Shown here in pieces: positions 36,168 through 45,643 of a DNA stretch of 51,465 nucleotides. The notes under the pieces were generated by a model, which saw only the letters and a list, made by a program, of their open reading frames with translations, searched no databases and was not told the origin of the DNA. The stretch covers positions 1 through 51,465 of the forward strand of contig JAJCXZ010000044.1 of NCBI GenBank assembly GCA_029263175.1, given 5' to 3'. The stretch comes from Acidimicrobiales bacterium. GTDB lineage: Bacteria; Actinomycetota; Acidimicrobiia; Acidimicrobiales; Aldehydirespiratoraceae. How positions within the stretch are numbered: the first letter of the stretch is position 1; each line of letters begins with the position of its first letter. The position numbers and the translations under genes are program-made.

Positions 36168-36215
36168 GGCGGGGGACTGAACCTGCGACCTTCGGGTTAT
36201 GAGCCCGACGAGCCA
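36168..36215 (-). tRNA. Partial initiator tRNA (fMet, CAU): displaced 3' part at an att site
   Basis: The minus strand reads GCTCGTCGGG, anticodon loop CTCATAA, CCCGAAGGTCGC, then AGGTTCAGTCCCCCGCC. The three G-C pairs in the anticodon stem and the flanks match initiator tRNA. The D arm and 5' acceptor are missing and the T arm has lost bases, so it is not functional. This is the pattern of a tRNA 3' part displaced by integration, with the element to the right (36216 onward). Confidence 0.65.
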
Positions 36216-36408
36216 GACTTCCAGGTTCGTTGAGCGACCAGGGCTTTTGGCCATATCCCCTGCTCTCGAGCCATTTTGTCGTGACCGGCAGCTCCCCGGT
36301 GCTCCCCGCTGCTCCCTCTTGTTTACGGTTGCATTGTTGCCTGTGTGTTGCCTACAGCCTGACGGCTGATCCCACCTACCCCATTGCCTTCGGTCCCACG
36401 TAAGTAGC
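36216..36408. other. Att-flanking region of the defence island
   Basis: There is no gene here. It contains short direct repeats (GCTCCCC/GCTCCC words at 36291-36319; TGTTGCCT twice at 36334-36352) typical of integrase arm sites next to an att core. The next gene is qatD. Confidence 0.4.
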
Positions 36409-37182
36409 TCACGCTGCGAGCAAGGCTCGATGCAGTGCTGTGGGCACTTCGACGTCTCCGCCCATGTGTTGGTACAGCTCCCGGAGGTTCGAATACCACA
36501 TCTGACGCAACTCGTCGCGTGACAGCCCGAGCAGGACGGAGCATCTCCGCTCCAGGGTCTCGATGTCTCCGGGCTGCCTACTACCGGATCGCTTCGTAAA
36601 GGGAAAGTCCGTTTCGGGCAGCAACCTTGACGGTGGAAGGGCGGAGATCCGATTGTCACTCATCGCTGCATTGATCGAGAAGTAGGCACCCGCCGACGCC
36701 GCCCTGTCGATCAGTCGTTGCGAGCCCGTAAACCAGTGAAGCACTACGCCCTTAGACGCCGATCCGATCACCTCGACAACAGCTGCATGACAGCCAGTGG
36801 AGTGAACCGAACTGGGTTTCCCTGCATCAGCAGCAGCAGCTATGGAATCTGCGAGGACCTCGAGTGCCCGGTCGTGCTCCAACTTGCGATCCATGCCGAC
36901 TTCCCCGACAAAGTCGACGTGCTCCAGCACGTTGCGGAACCGGCCCGATGAGTAGGCATCGAGAGCCTTGGCGAGTCCAGGGTGCGATCCAGCGCCCCAG
37001 AGAATTCGATCGTCGTCGCGGGAGCCCACGGCATCGGCCTCATCGATAGTCCGTGTCACCGCGAACACGATGGCGTTGCCCAGTGTTTGGAGCTGTTCCG
37101 TAGTCACGCCCGGATCGACGTGGGCGTGCAGGTCAAGAGGCGGGAGCACGGCATCAAGGGAGGGAGAGAGCGCTGAGCTCAC
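36409..37182 (-). CDS. qatD: QatD, TatD-like nuclease of the Qat anti-phage system
   Basis: This 257-aa protein is read from GTG 37182, overlapping the end of qatC by 29 bp. It has TatD-family metal-site residues: His19-x-His21 (LDLHAHVD), Glu in GEVGMD, His in VHSTGC, His in LHWFTG and the ETDFPF acid. TatD proteins are metal-dependent DNases. It is the last gene of a complete qatABCD operon, whose first gene is at 40937. Confidence 0.88.
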   Translation of the reverse strand: MSSALSPSLDAVLPPLDLHAHVDPGVTTEQLQTLGNAIVFAVTRTIDEADAVGSRDDDRILWGAGSHPGLAKALDAYSSGRFRNVLEHVDFVGEVGMDRKLEHDRALEVLADSIAAAADAGKPSSVHSTGCHAAVVEVIGSASKGVVLHWFTGSQRLIDRAASAGAYFSINAAMSDNRISALPPSRLLPETDFPFTKRSGSRQPGDIETLERRCSVLLGLSRDELRQMWYSNLRELYQHMGGDVEVPTALHRALLAA

Positions 37183-38401
37183 TGTGGCCTCGCTTCCAGA
37201 GTTCGAGTCCTCGTTCGTAGTCGTAGTTCGGCGGGAACGGACCGCATCCGGACAGGAGTGCTGACATCGTTGGCGGCGTGCGCAGCGCTGTCTTGATCGC
37301 TGCAATGTCGGCGGTGCGAGCAGCTTCTACGGCGCTCTCCATCCCTGGGGTATGACACTCATACGCAGATGTGTCATGGAGCCCTGCTGCGAGCACACCT
37401 GCTCTTCGGACCATGCAGGCGTAGTCGAGCCCACAATTTCGGCCGAAGGTCTTTCCCTTCAACATCAGATTCGACTTGGCGCAGGACAGAGTATGAGAGA
37501 GTCCGGCCTGAACGACCTCGGGTCCTGCCGAGTCCGCGGCCATACTTATCAGCTCGCCCTTGGTCAGCCACTCGTACGGGTTTCGCAGCGACAACTTGAG
37601 CCCGAGGTCAGCGAGCACTTGCTCCGCAAGGTGGAAGGTCATCGGATGCGTAGACCGAGTCGTCAAAACGCCTCCCCTGTTCGCGGCCAGCGGAGGATTC
37701 AAGCTGGTGAAACCATTCTCGGGCACCTCGATCGTCGTCACCCCGCTGGCGTCGGCCAGGGCCACTCCCAATCCAATGAACAGGATCGACCGACTACGTC
37801 GTGATGGCTCGCGGTTGAAGGGATGCCTGGCTGCGAGACGGACCGATACATGCTGCGCCTCCTCGTAGCCCGGGATGTGTGGTGTCGACTGATTCTGCGA
37901 GTGCTTGATGACGCTGGCGTCGGAGTGGGAAAGAAATAGTCGCCCGTCGGTGCCGGCTATGACGGCGCCACAGAACGAGTCCAGTCCTCCACTAAGCAGC
38001 GAGACCTCTTGGGCCTGGCGGCCGCCGTGGGCGGTTGGATGCATTGATGTGTCTGCTTCGAACTCGAGTCGCCAGCGGTCTCCTGTGACGAATCCCAGTA
38101 GGTCCTGTGCGCTTTGAGCGCACTGTTGAGCGAGCGCTGGATCTGGCACACGGGTGATGAGGTGAATCTCGCGGCGTTGGCGCAGTGCGTTCCTTCGTAC
38201 GGCTCGATCCGCGAGGAATGCGGCGCAGCCTACGCGGGCCAGAGTTAGGGCGGCGTCGCTGACGGTGCCGAACCCTGTCATCCACCAGTCAAGATCGGTC
38301 GTGAGTCCTGCTGACTGTTCGGAGCCCCAGACGATCGTCTTTCGCTGTGGCGTCGGTGTCTCGTTCTCAGCGACTAATTCGATTGGAACAACGATGCCCA
38401 C
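37154..38401 (-). CDS. qatC: QatC, QueC-like protein of the Qat system
   Basis: This 415-aa protein contains the PP-loop SGGLDS (residues 137-142) typical of QueC (7-cyano-7-deazaguanine synthase), with an extra N-terminal region and cysteines near the end (LSCAKSN...GRNCGLDYACMVRR) in place of the QueC zinc site. A nucleobase- or protein-modifying activity is assumed for the family. GTG start overlaps the qatB stop (TAGTG). Confidence 0.9.
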   Translation of the reverse strand: MGIVVPIELVAENETPTPQRKTIVWGSEQSAGLTTDLDWWMTGFGTVSDAALTLARVGCAAFLADRAVRRNALRQRREIHLITRVPDPALAQQCAQSAQDLLGFVTGDRWRLEFEADTSMHPTAHGGRQAQEVSLLSGGLDSFCGAVIAGTDGRLFLSHSDASVIKHSQNQSTPHIPGYEEAQHVSVRLAARHPFNREPSRRSRSILFIGLGVALADASGVTTIEVPENGFTSLNPPLAANRGGVLTTRSTHPMTFHLAEQVLADLGLKLSLRNPYEWLTKGELISMAADSAGPEVVQAGLSHTLSCAKSNLMLKGKTFGRNCGLDYACMVRRAGVLAAGLHDTSAYECHTPGMESAVEAARTADIAAIKTALRTPPTMSALLSGCGPFPPNYDYERGLELWKRGHSELSALSLP

Positions 38402-39240
38402 TATTCGCCTCCGCCTCTTGCGACGATGACGAGGGTGCCTCGCATCAGTTGCTGCGCCGCGTGTTCGAATTGAAGCGGCGCCGTGATCTGTGCACCGCTG
38501 ACATCGAGTTGCGCCGAGTCGATTCGAATGACCTCGCTGAGTTGATCGAGGTATCGGTCGCGATGGATCAGTTCAAGCTTCCCTGCCTGGATGAGTGCAT
38601 CGATCTCGATCGCAAAAAGCTGCACTGCGTACCCCGCCACCAGATCTCGCAGGGTCGCCTCTGGGACAGCGGCGTCGTCACTTCCATCGAGAATCGAGTC
38701 CAGGGCCTGCACTAGCGTGGCGCGAAGAGCGATGTCATCGGGGCCGGCGTTCCCAACGCCGACTGCGTCCATGATGGCGAAGATCTGGTCGAACTTGCTC
38801 GAACCTTGCAGCGTTCCCAGATCTAGCCCGTAGCTGGCGAGGCCAGTGGCGTTGCCACCCGCAAGTGCGTACCCGGCCCCGATTGCGCGACCTGCTCTGC
38901 CCGTCGATGCGACGATCTCGCGCCTGCTAGACGCCGTCCGACCTTTGGTTGTGCCAGTGAGACGAGGATTTCCAAGCAACTTCCCGAGGGAGAGACCACT
39001 GTCACCGTTCGCTGCTGTTGGTGCGAACCTGGGTTTGAGACTCGGGTCGTCCTTTTGAAGTGCTTGGGCGATCAGAGCGGCGAGTTCTGATCCGGTGACG
39101 GGACTCTGTTCTGCCGGCGGAGAGCCATCGTCCTCCGTTCCGTCTGTCGGTTCATCGCCCTGTTGATCTTGGCTGATGGACTCGGCGACCGCACGCCAAC
39201 CCTGCGTCGTCGAGCCACCAAAAGCTCCCGAGGTCCCCAT
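38401..39240 (-). CDS. qatB: QatB, component of the Qat system
   Basis: This 279-aa protein sits between the KAP ATPase and the QueC-like gene, with stop-start overlaps on both sides. The first 75 residues are disordered-looking and acidic; the rest is alpha-helical (GAGYALAGGN, LDLGTLQGSSKFDQIFAIMDAVGVG, ATLRDLVAGYAVQLF). The name rests on gene order and general similarity to QatB proteins, whose biochemical role is unknown. Confidence 0.82.
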   Translation of the reverse strand: MGTSGAFGGSTTQGWRAVAESISQDQQGDEPTDGTEDDGSPPAEQSPVTGSELAALIAQALQKDDPSLKPRFAPTAANGDSGLSLGKLLGNPRLTGTTKGRTASSRREIVASTGRAGRAIGAGYALAGGNATGLASYGLDLGTLQGSSKFDQIFAIMDAVGVGNAGPDDIALRATLVQALDSILDGSDDAAVPEATLRDLVAGYAVQLFAIEIDALIQAGKLELIHRDRYLDQLSEVIRIDSAQLDVSGAQITAPLQFEHAAQQLMRGTLVIVARGGGE

Positions 39241-40937
39241 TAGCTGGATGTCCGTCCAAGGGTGTTGCGTGTCATCTCGGACACGGCCGGGTCGGCTTTC
39301 AGCTCTGAGAGAAGTCCGACAAGAGATGGCTGTTTGAGTTGGCCCATGACGGCGGCTGTACCTGGGTCGATGTCGGATTTTCGGGACTTGATCGCACCGA
39401 CGACGGCCGAGACAGAGATCTCGTGCTCAGCGGCTCGCAGGAGCCCCCTCATTAGATTCGCTGGCTGTGGTGCGGTTGATAGTTGGCCAACCATCTCAGC
39501 GACGACGGCCTCTGCCTGGTCCTTCGGAAGTGCTGCAAGGCGGACGGCTGCGGATTCACTCAGTTGCATATCGCCAGATAGGAGCTCCTGCAGACACTGC
39601 TGGGCGTCCTCGCCCAGGACCCCAGCGAATCGAGTGTTGGTGAGCTTTCTTGCCAGGACGAAGTACCTGTCAGTGTCGCGACCTGCAAGAAATGGTTCGG
39701 TCCCGAAGAACGTGTTGAGCGGCCCCTCGGGTTCTCCTGGAGAGACGCCGACATCATCGTCGCCTTGCGCCCATGCCTCCCACGATCCAAGAAGCTCCTC
39801 CCGTTGTTGCTGCGCCAGGCCCGCTAGTTCTGTCATCTGGTCTGCGAATCGGTGTTCGAGCATGAACAGTTTGGCGACGATGTCGGCTTCCAGATCGACG
39901 CCGCTGGCACGGGCTGTGTGTTGTCGCACGGCGAGTGCGTTCACGAACCGCTTCATTCGACGGGGATTGACGACGTCGTCGGTGCCAAGGCCAGCGACGA
40001 TGAGTTTTGCCTCGTGGAGGTCCTCCGGGGAGAAGTTATCACCAGGGGCTCCTGCCAGATATGGGGTCTCTCCTTGTGATCTTCGGTTGTCTGCGTGGGT
40101 AGACAAAGCGCCAAGGTCGAGTGCGTTGCTGTTCGAACGCTGTGCGAGCAAAAGAGCGACGTAACACTCAGCGTCATGGTCAGTCGGTTGCGGCACGCCG
40201 ATCGGCACCTGAACGATCTTGTCCAGATAGTCGCGGGCGAAGAGCGCGCTACGTCGTGTTTCTCCGAGGCCCGACGCGATCGCTTCGCGGACCATTGCCT
40301 GGTCGGCGGCTACCACGAAGGCCATCTTGGGCACTGCCAAGAAGAGCTTGACTGCCTCGAGCGTGGACAGCACCGCCCTCGGCAGACATCTGTCGAGATC
40401 GTCGACGAGCACTACGACACGATCGACCGGGAGTTCTTTCAGCACTGCCTCGAATTCGTCACGGAATCCGGCGAGCGACCGAGGCGGCCCATCTTCGGGC
40501 TGGGGCGTGAACGCATCGACCAGCTGATCGATATCCCACGCCATGGTGAGCGCACCGCGTGCAAGTGCCGTGGCAGCTCGACTCCAGCTGATCCGCTTGA
40601 TGAGGCCGAACAACTTGGTCTTGAGTCCGTCGTCCGCTCCCTCAGCCAACGTGCTTAGAACGGAGGCAATGATTGTTCCTTTGACGTCATCCTGATCGTC
40701 GAACTCCCAGGGGTTCAGCTCGATCACGACAGTCCTCTCGCGTGCCTCGAGGTCAGCGAGTACTTGCCGGAGGAGTGATGACTTACCGCTGCCCCAAGGC
40801 CCGTGCAGCCCAACTGTTACGGGCTCGGAGTTGTCCGAGGAGACAACGTCGCCAACAGCGGCCGCTATCGGTGAGAGCCCCAGGAGGTCGATGGTTGATG
40901 GGTTGTCGGCGATAACTCGAAGTGCCTCAACGACCAT
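39240..40937 (-). CDS. qatA: QatA, KAP-family P-loop ATPase of the Qat system
   Basis: This 565-aa ATPase has Walker A GPWGSGKSS (residues 46-54), IELNPWEFDD (a KAP signature), Walker B VVVLVDDLDRCLP and VVAADQAMV as sensor region. KAP ATPases are membrane-linked or defence-associated NTPases. It is the first gene of qatABCD. The start ATG is at 40937, back to back with the AbiE-CHAT operon with 205 bp between. Confidence 0.92.
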   Translation of the reverse strand: MVVEALRVIADNPSTIDLLGLSPIAAAVGDVVSSDNSEPVTVGLHGPWGSGKSSLLRQVLADLEARERTVVIELNPWEFDDQDDVKGTIIASVLSTLAEGADDGLKTKLFGLIKRISWSRAATALARGALTMAWDIDQLVDAFTPQPEDGPPRSLAGFRDEFEAVLKELPVDRVVVLVDDLDRCLPRAVLSTLEAVKLFLAVPKMAFVVAADQAMVREAIASGLGETRRSALFARDYLDKIVQVPIGVPQPTDHDAECYVALLLAQRSNSNALDLGALSTHADNRRSQGETPYLAGAPGDNFSPEDLHEAKLIVAGLGTDDVVNPRRMKRFVNALAVRQHTARASGVDLEADIVAKLFMLEHRFADQMTELAGLAQQQREELLGSWEAWAQGDDDVGVSPGEPEGPLNTFFGTEPFLAGRDTDRYFVLARKLTNTRFAGVLGEDAQQCLQELLSGDMQLSESAAVRLAALPKDQAEAVVAEMVGQLSTAPQPANLMRGLLRAAEHEISVSAVVGAIKSRKSDIDPGTAAVMGQLKQPSLVGLLSELKADPAVSEMTRNTLGRTSS

Positions 40938-41104
40938 GCGAACTCAATCTCCCCCGGTCCAGCGGTGCGTGATCCCACCGATTGTTGATCGGCATCGAGT
41001 GGCATGGATCCGCTCGAAATCCCAGTGGTGAAACTACAGCCATGCTAGCCCGACGTGAACAGCCGCGGATGCAGCAAGAGAATCCAGCTTGCGAGGGCCA
41101 GCCT

Positions 41105-41133
41105 ATCGACAAACTGAGAGGTTTTCGCTACAC
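41105..41133 (+). promoter_or_regulatory. Promoter of the AbiE-CHAT operon
   Basis: -35 TCGACA (41105-41110), 17-bp spacer and -10 TACACT (41128-41133) lie just 9 nt before the ATG at 41143, so transcription is probably leaderless. GAGAG (41115-41119) and CTCTC (41138-41142) flank the -10 as an inverted repeat, a possible AbiEi autoregulatory site. Confidence 0.6.
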
Positions 41134-41142
41134 TTAGCTCTC

Positions 41143-41739
41143 ATGAGCACAGCACAGCTTGTAAGAGACCAGCTCGACCACGCAGCAGTTCGCTCCTTCC
41201 TCGCACCCGCCGAGATGAAGGGATCGCGCCGCGCGATCGAGTGCGAGTTTTCTCGACTCGCCGCGGCAGGTGACATTGTTCGTGTCCGCAAAGGCCTCTA
41301 CTGGAAGGGGCCGATGACGCCAGTCGGTATGCCGCTGCCACGACCGATTGAAGTCGGACTCGCCGTGGCAGGCCCTGGATCGGGGCCTGCCGCACTCTCA
41401 GCCGCCGCCCATCTTGGGCTGACCAGCCAGGTCCCCTCAGTTGAGACCGTCGCAGTTCCAGGCCGCACGCCTACCGAACCGAAGGGGGTCCACTTTGTTG
41501 CGCGTTCCATTGAACGGCGATTCCGGGGCCTTACACCCGACGAGGTCGCGATCCTCGAGGTACTTCGAGACGGCCCCGACTTGATCGAAAGCTCATGGGA
41601 AACGTTCGTCGCCACAGTTACCCGCCTCGTCGATGAGGAAACGGTCCGTTTCGAGATCATCTCCGACCAAGTCGCCAGTGAACGCCACCTCGCGACCCGT
41701 CAACGCTGGAGCGACGTCGCACCAAGGGTCCACCAGTGA
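41143..41739 (+). CDS. abiEi: AbiEi-like antitoxin/regulator
   Basis: This 198-aa protein starts at ATG 41143 (TAGCTCTC ahead, no Shine-Dalgarno, probably leaderless). The N-terminal winged HTH (ECEFSRLAAAGDIVRVRKGLYWKG) is followed by the AbiEi-type domain with GPAALSAAAHLGLTSQVP. AbiEi represses its own operon and counters AbiEii. Its stop overlaps the GTG of the toxin gene (GTGA). Confidence 0.88.
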   Translation: MSTAQLVRDQLDHAAVRSFLAPAEMKGSRRAIECEFSRLAAAGDIVRVRKGLYWKGPMTPVGMPLPRPIEVGLAVAGPGSGPAALSAAAHLGLTSQVPSVETVAVPGRTPTEPKGVHFVARSIERRFRGLTPDEVAILEVLRDGPDLIESSWETFVATVTRLVDEETVRFEIISDQVASERHLATRQRWSDVAPRVHQ

Positions 41740-42680
41740 CTCGCAAACTCAGAGAGGGCCTCGATGAACTCGAGGCCTACGTCACCCGCATCGGGGAAAG
41801 CACGGGTATTCCCGCTTCGCATATTGAGAAGGACTTCTGGGTAACTGAAGTGCTCCGTGGTGCTACCGAGGCGGCAGTAACGACGGGCTGCTCGGTAGTC
41901 TTCAAAGGGGGTACCAGCCTCTCCAAAGCACACCGGCTCATCCGCAGGTTCTCCGAAGATGTCGATCTAATCGTCATACTTCCCGAAGGTGGAAAAGGTG
42001 CAGGCGACACGACCCTCAAGTCATTTGTCGCCGCCGCAGAAGCCGCGACCGGCATCTCAGCCACTACCGACCCGAACACGGTAACTAAAGGGATCAAACG
42101 CACGGCGACGTTCGCCTATCCAGCGAATCACACTGCCGGCGGACTCAAGGCCGGCGTCCTGATGGAGATCGGCACCCGCGGTGGAGCGATCCCACACCGC
42201 CGCCTTCCCATCCAGTCGCTCATCGCCGAGCACGCCGAAACGATCGACCTGCCGATCGACTTCGAAGAGGCGTCTCCAACGAGTCTTCTCGTTCTCGATC
42301 CCGTCAGAACCCTCGTCGAGAAACTCGTTCTCCTGCACCACGCCGCGACCGACGGGGATCAGCGCCGAAGGGCGATCACAGCCCGTCACTACTACGACGT
42401 CGACCGCCTCCTACGCAACGACGATGTGCTCACGGCGCTCGAAACACATTCGATCGACATCCTCGCACGGGAGGTCACGCAGCATTCACGAGCAGCGGGC
42501 CTCCCGACTGCTGAACGCCCCGTCAACGGATTCGCATCGAGCCCAGCCTGGACCACCCACACGGGGGCTACGGCCAACGCCTATTCGAGCGCCGTTGAAC
42601 AACTGATCTGGCCAGATGCGCCCAGATCGACGTTCGCCGAATGCTGCGCCCAAGTCGCCGCTCTCAGCTCTCGACTATGA
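41736..42680 (+). CDS. abiEii: AbiEii-like nucleotidyltransferase toxin
   Basis: This 314-aa protein carries the nucleotidyltransferase motifs FKGGTSLSKAH (residues 56-66) and RFSEDVDLIV with Asp75/Asp77, then RTLVEKLVLLHHA and RHYYDVDRLL. AbiEii enzymes transfer nucleotides (to tRNA in related MenT toxins) and arrest growth during infection. The end overlaps the next gene's start by 4 bp (ATGA), which joins the pair to a CHAT-domain gene: an unusual third member. Confidence 0.9.
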   Translation: MTRKLREGLDELEAYVTRIGESTGIPASHIEKDFWVTEVLRGATEAAVTTGCSVVFKGGTSLSKAHRLIRRFSEDVDLIVILPEGGKGAGDTTLKSFVAAAEAATGISATTDPNTVTKGIKRTATFAYPANHTAGGLKAGVLMEIGTRGGAIPHRRLPIQSLIAEHAETIDLPIDFEEASPTSLLVLDPVRTLVEKLVLLHHAATDGDQRRRAITARHYYDVDRLLRNDDVLTALETHSIDILAREVTQHSRAAGLPTAERPVNGFASSPAWTTHTGATANAYSSAVEQLIWPDAPRSTFAECCAQVAALSSRL

Positions 42681-45577
42681 CCGAATCGGCGGATCAGCAG
42701 CGTGTACTCGAAGACGCAGTTCAGGCCATCGTCGACCGACTCAACGTCGCACACGAGACCCAAGCGCCCCAGACCGCGGTTCAAGACGCGTACAACCAGC
42801 TCCAGACGATCATTGCCAGCGCCGAGTCGACGGCTGCGGAAGTCTTCGAAGCACACATGGCAGCAGGACAGCTCCTGATCAGCCATTCCCACGAGTCGAA
42901 CGTCGATCAGCTCAACGGTGCCGCTTACCACCTCCGCACCGCCCAAACGTTGCTTCCGGACTACCGAACCAAGGACTCGACCGCACAAATCGGCCCCGTT
43001 CTGTTCAGCATCCTCGGATGCGTGCTCACCAAGACATCCGAGCAGGCTTCCCATGCCAGCCGCCCCGCTCTCGCACGCGAAGCGGAAGAAGCTCTCCGCA
43101 AGGCGGTCAATCAGAGCTCTGCTGACGACCCCGCCCTCGTGGGGCGACTCTCAAATCTCGCCACCCACCTCCTCCGGCACAGCACTGGCGCCAGAACCGA
43201 AGCTGCTGCCCAGGAGGCGATCGATCTCATTCAGCGAGCGATCAGCAAAGCCAGCGACCACCGCGACGCGCCCGCTCGAGCGACGCTGTGGACGAACCTC
43301 GGCCATGCCCGGGGTTACCTCGCCGACGCCCTGCACGAATCGCACCACGACAACGCACCGGCGTTTGTTGCGCTAGCCGAACACGCTTATCACGAGGCAC
43401 AACAGATAGCGATCGTCGCCGGACTCGATGATCCCATCACACTCAGCGACCAGGCATTTCATCAGGCACGGACGTACAAGATTCTGGGCGACGAAGCACA
43501 ACTCGACGATGCAATCGAACTCGGGCACCGGTCATTGATCGCTATGCGCTCCGATGATCTCCATCGGCCAGAAGCGGAGATGCAACTAGCCGAGCACACC
43601 CACATCCGGTTCAAGCTCGCCGGCTATGAACAAGACTTGCGAGACGCAGCGGATCTGAGCGAAGCGGCCGTCGAATCGCCATACCTCGAACGCGACGGAG
43701 CGAGACGTCACGAACTCAAGTGGAGACGCATCGAGATCCTTCGCACTGCCGAGGGCGCGTCCGGTGACTGGGGCTCCGAACGTCATGATCTACGGCGCCT
43801 TCTGGACGAAGCAGTCGTAACCGAAGGCATGGCCATCAACACCGAACTCCGTTTCATCCGAGCCGCCGACGACCTCGAACAGGCACGCAAGAAACTGCCG
43901 GATGCGAGCGCACAAGCAGACGCAGTTGAAAGCGCCGACGAACTGCGGGCTCTCGCCACGACGGAACACTTCACATCAAATCGACTGTTGTGGTGCACAC
44001 GGTGGGCGCAAGCCGAACTCCGGCTCGCCGAATCGATTGCCTTCAACGCCGGCCAACACAAAGAATTGGACACCTCACGGGTCACCGAGGCAGCCAAGGA
44101 TCTCCACGCACTCCTTACCGAAGACAGCACCCCAGATCTGGTCACCCGCTTCTATGCCATGGTCACAACTGCCAGCCTCCTCGCTCACGCCGGCGCCCGA
44201 AACGGAGACCGTGACCTCATGAACCGGGCCGCTGGTACGGCCACCGCAGCGACAAGGCTCGAGGCAATCGGCGACATCGGGATTCCAGCTTCGAACCTGA
44301 TCGAGTCCGCCCGTCTCGCCCAGCGCCTGCATCACTACGCGGGCAACGTTGACGGCAGTCAAGAAGCGAGTCGGCATCTAGCCGAGCGAGCGAACGTCAT
44401 CCCTCCTGCACTGACCAAACAAGATCTACTCCTGGCATCCTCCCGTCTCCGACGGTCGATCGCCGGAGACGCGGCAGCCGGAATCGACGACCCCAAGACT
44501 GCGGTGTGGACACAGATAGCGCTCGCCGCCGGCCAAGACATCCAGGATCACGAGACTCGCAATCGCGTGCTCGCAGAGATCACTCGCCGTTCGGCCAGCT
44601 CGACCCAGATATTCCTCGCAATCGGATACCTCGACGCTCACGCGGTCGTTGTGACTGACGGAAGCTGGCAAACCATCGAGCTTCCCGACCTCGCCGCCGA
44701 CCTCGTCGGCGCCGACATCACGAGCGCCTACCGAGCACACCAGGCAGCCGAGAACGGCGGCCGGCAAGAGAAGGACTATTGGACCAAGACCCGCGAATCA
44801 CTTGTGGCCGACCTCACGCGACTAGTCGAACCGCTCACGGCTGACATCACAAAAGCAATCCGTGTAGAAATCCACCTCACCGGCTTCGCTCATGCGCTGC
44901 CCCTGATTCCAGTCCTAGCCGCCGCAACCAACTACACCACGCCGATCGTCGCCGTATTGACGACGGTCGAACGAGAGGGTTCGACGAGCGACCCCAAACC
45001 ACCCGGTTCGATCGACGTCGGCATCATCGCCGCGCCCGGGGTACAGGGCAACTATCTCGCAACAGCACTTGACGACGCCGAGTACGTCGCCGATCTCTTC
45101 CCCGACCTCACGACCCAGATGCCGATCGAACCGTCCAACTCGGAAGCAACCAACCTGCTCACCCAGTCACGAATCTCCATCCTCATCGGGCACGCGACCG
45201 GAAGTCACAGCAACCCTGCCGACTCCTCTTTCCTCCTGACGCAAGGCTGCATCACGGTACGAGACATCGTCGGCCTCGACCTCACATGTTCAGAGCTGGC
45301 CATCTTCGCTGCATGCGAATCCCTCTCCCCTGATGCCCAGCTCCATGAGAACCCTCTCTCACTCGCCACCGCAGCCCTCTTCGCTGGAGCCAGAGCCGCG
45401 ATCGGAGCTCACTGGCGGGTGACCGATGCGCCGGCAAGTACCTTCACCCGACTCCTCTTTGATCGGATAGCGGCGGGAGACCTGACCGAAGTCGCATACC
45501 TCCATGCTCTCAGAGCCACCGATGGCACAAGCGCTCTTTTCAGCCTGTACGTCACACGTCCTTTCCAGCGCCCGTGA
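42677..45577 (+). CDS. Helical-repeat protein with C-terminal CHAT caspase-like protease domain
   Basis: This 966-aa protein is read from ATG 42677. About 750 residues are helical, TPR-like repeats (many A-x-E-A-x-x-L units). The last 200 residues form a CHAT domain: a DDAEYVADLFPD loop, catalytic His839 in ILIGHATGSH, Cys880 in FAACES, then PLSLATAALFAGARAAIGAHW. CHAT peptidases act as effectors in several defence systems, such as Craspase and gasdermin loci. The 4-bp overlap with abiEii implies co-production. The TPR part may sense a signal or hold the protease inactive. Its substrate is unknown; no gasdermin is visible beside it. Confidence 0.88.
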   Translation: MTESADQQRVLEDAVQAIVDRLNVAHETQAPQTAVQDAYNQLQTIIASAESTAAEVFEAHMAAGQLLISHSHESNVDQLNGAAYHLRTAQTLLPDYRTKDSTAQIGPVLFSILGCVLTKTSEQASHASRPALAREAEEALRKAVNQSSADDPALVGRLSNLATHLLRHSTGARTEAAAQEAIDLIQRAISKASDHRDAPARATLWTNLGHARGYLADALHESHHDNAPAFVALAEHAYHEAQQIAIVAGLDDPITLSDQAFHQARTYKILGDEAQLDDAIELGHRSLIAMRSDDLHRPEAEMQLAEHTHIRFKLAGYEQDLRDAADLSEAAVESPYLERDGARRHELKWRRIEILRTAEGASGDWGSERHDLRRLLDEAVVTEGMAINTELRFIRAADDLEQARKKLPDASAQADAVESADELRALATTEHFTSNRLLWCTRWAQAELRLAESIAFNAGQHKELDTSRVTEAAKDLHALLTEDSTPDLVTRFYAMVTTASLLAHAGARNGDRDLMNRAAGTATAATRLEAIGDIGIPASNLIESARLAQRLHHYAGNVDGSQEASRHLAERANVIPPALTKQDLLLASSRLRRSIAGDAAAGIDDPKTAVWTQIALAAGQDIQDHETRNRVLAEITRRSASSTQIFLAIGYLDAHAVVVTDGSWQTIELPDLAADLVGADITSAYRAHQAAENGGRQEKDYWTKTRESLVADLTRLVEPLTADITKAIRVEIHLTGFAHALPLIPVLAAATNYTTPIVAVLTTVEREGSTSDPKPPGSIDVGIIAAPGVQGNYLATALDDAEYVADLFPDLTTQMPIEPSNSEATNLLTQSRISILIGHATGSHSNPADSSFLLTQGCITVRDIVGLDLTCSELAIFAACESLSPDAQLHENPLSLATAALFAGARAAIGAHWRVTDAPASTFTRLLFDRIAAGDLTEVAYLHALRATDGTSALFSLYVTRPFQRP

Positions 45578-45613
45578 GACCGCTGACTTCTAGAGTCCTC
45601 CGCTCCGGTTGAC

Positions 45614-45643
45614 GAGTCGCGCTCCACTGTTGCTGCGCGACTC
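45614..45643 (+). terminator. Hairpin after the AbiE-CHAT operon
   Basis: GAGTCGCGC (45614-45622) and GCGCGACTC (45635-45643) are perfect 9-bp arms with a 12-nt loop, 36 bp after the CHAT stop. Confidence 0.55.

Noticed and set aside
36168-36215. Functional tRNA gene
   Set aside because: No 5' acceptor or full D arm, and the T arm has lost bases.
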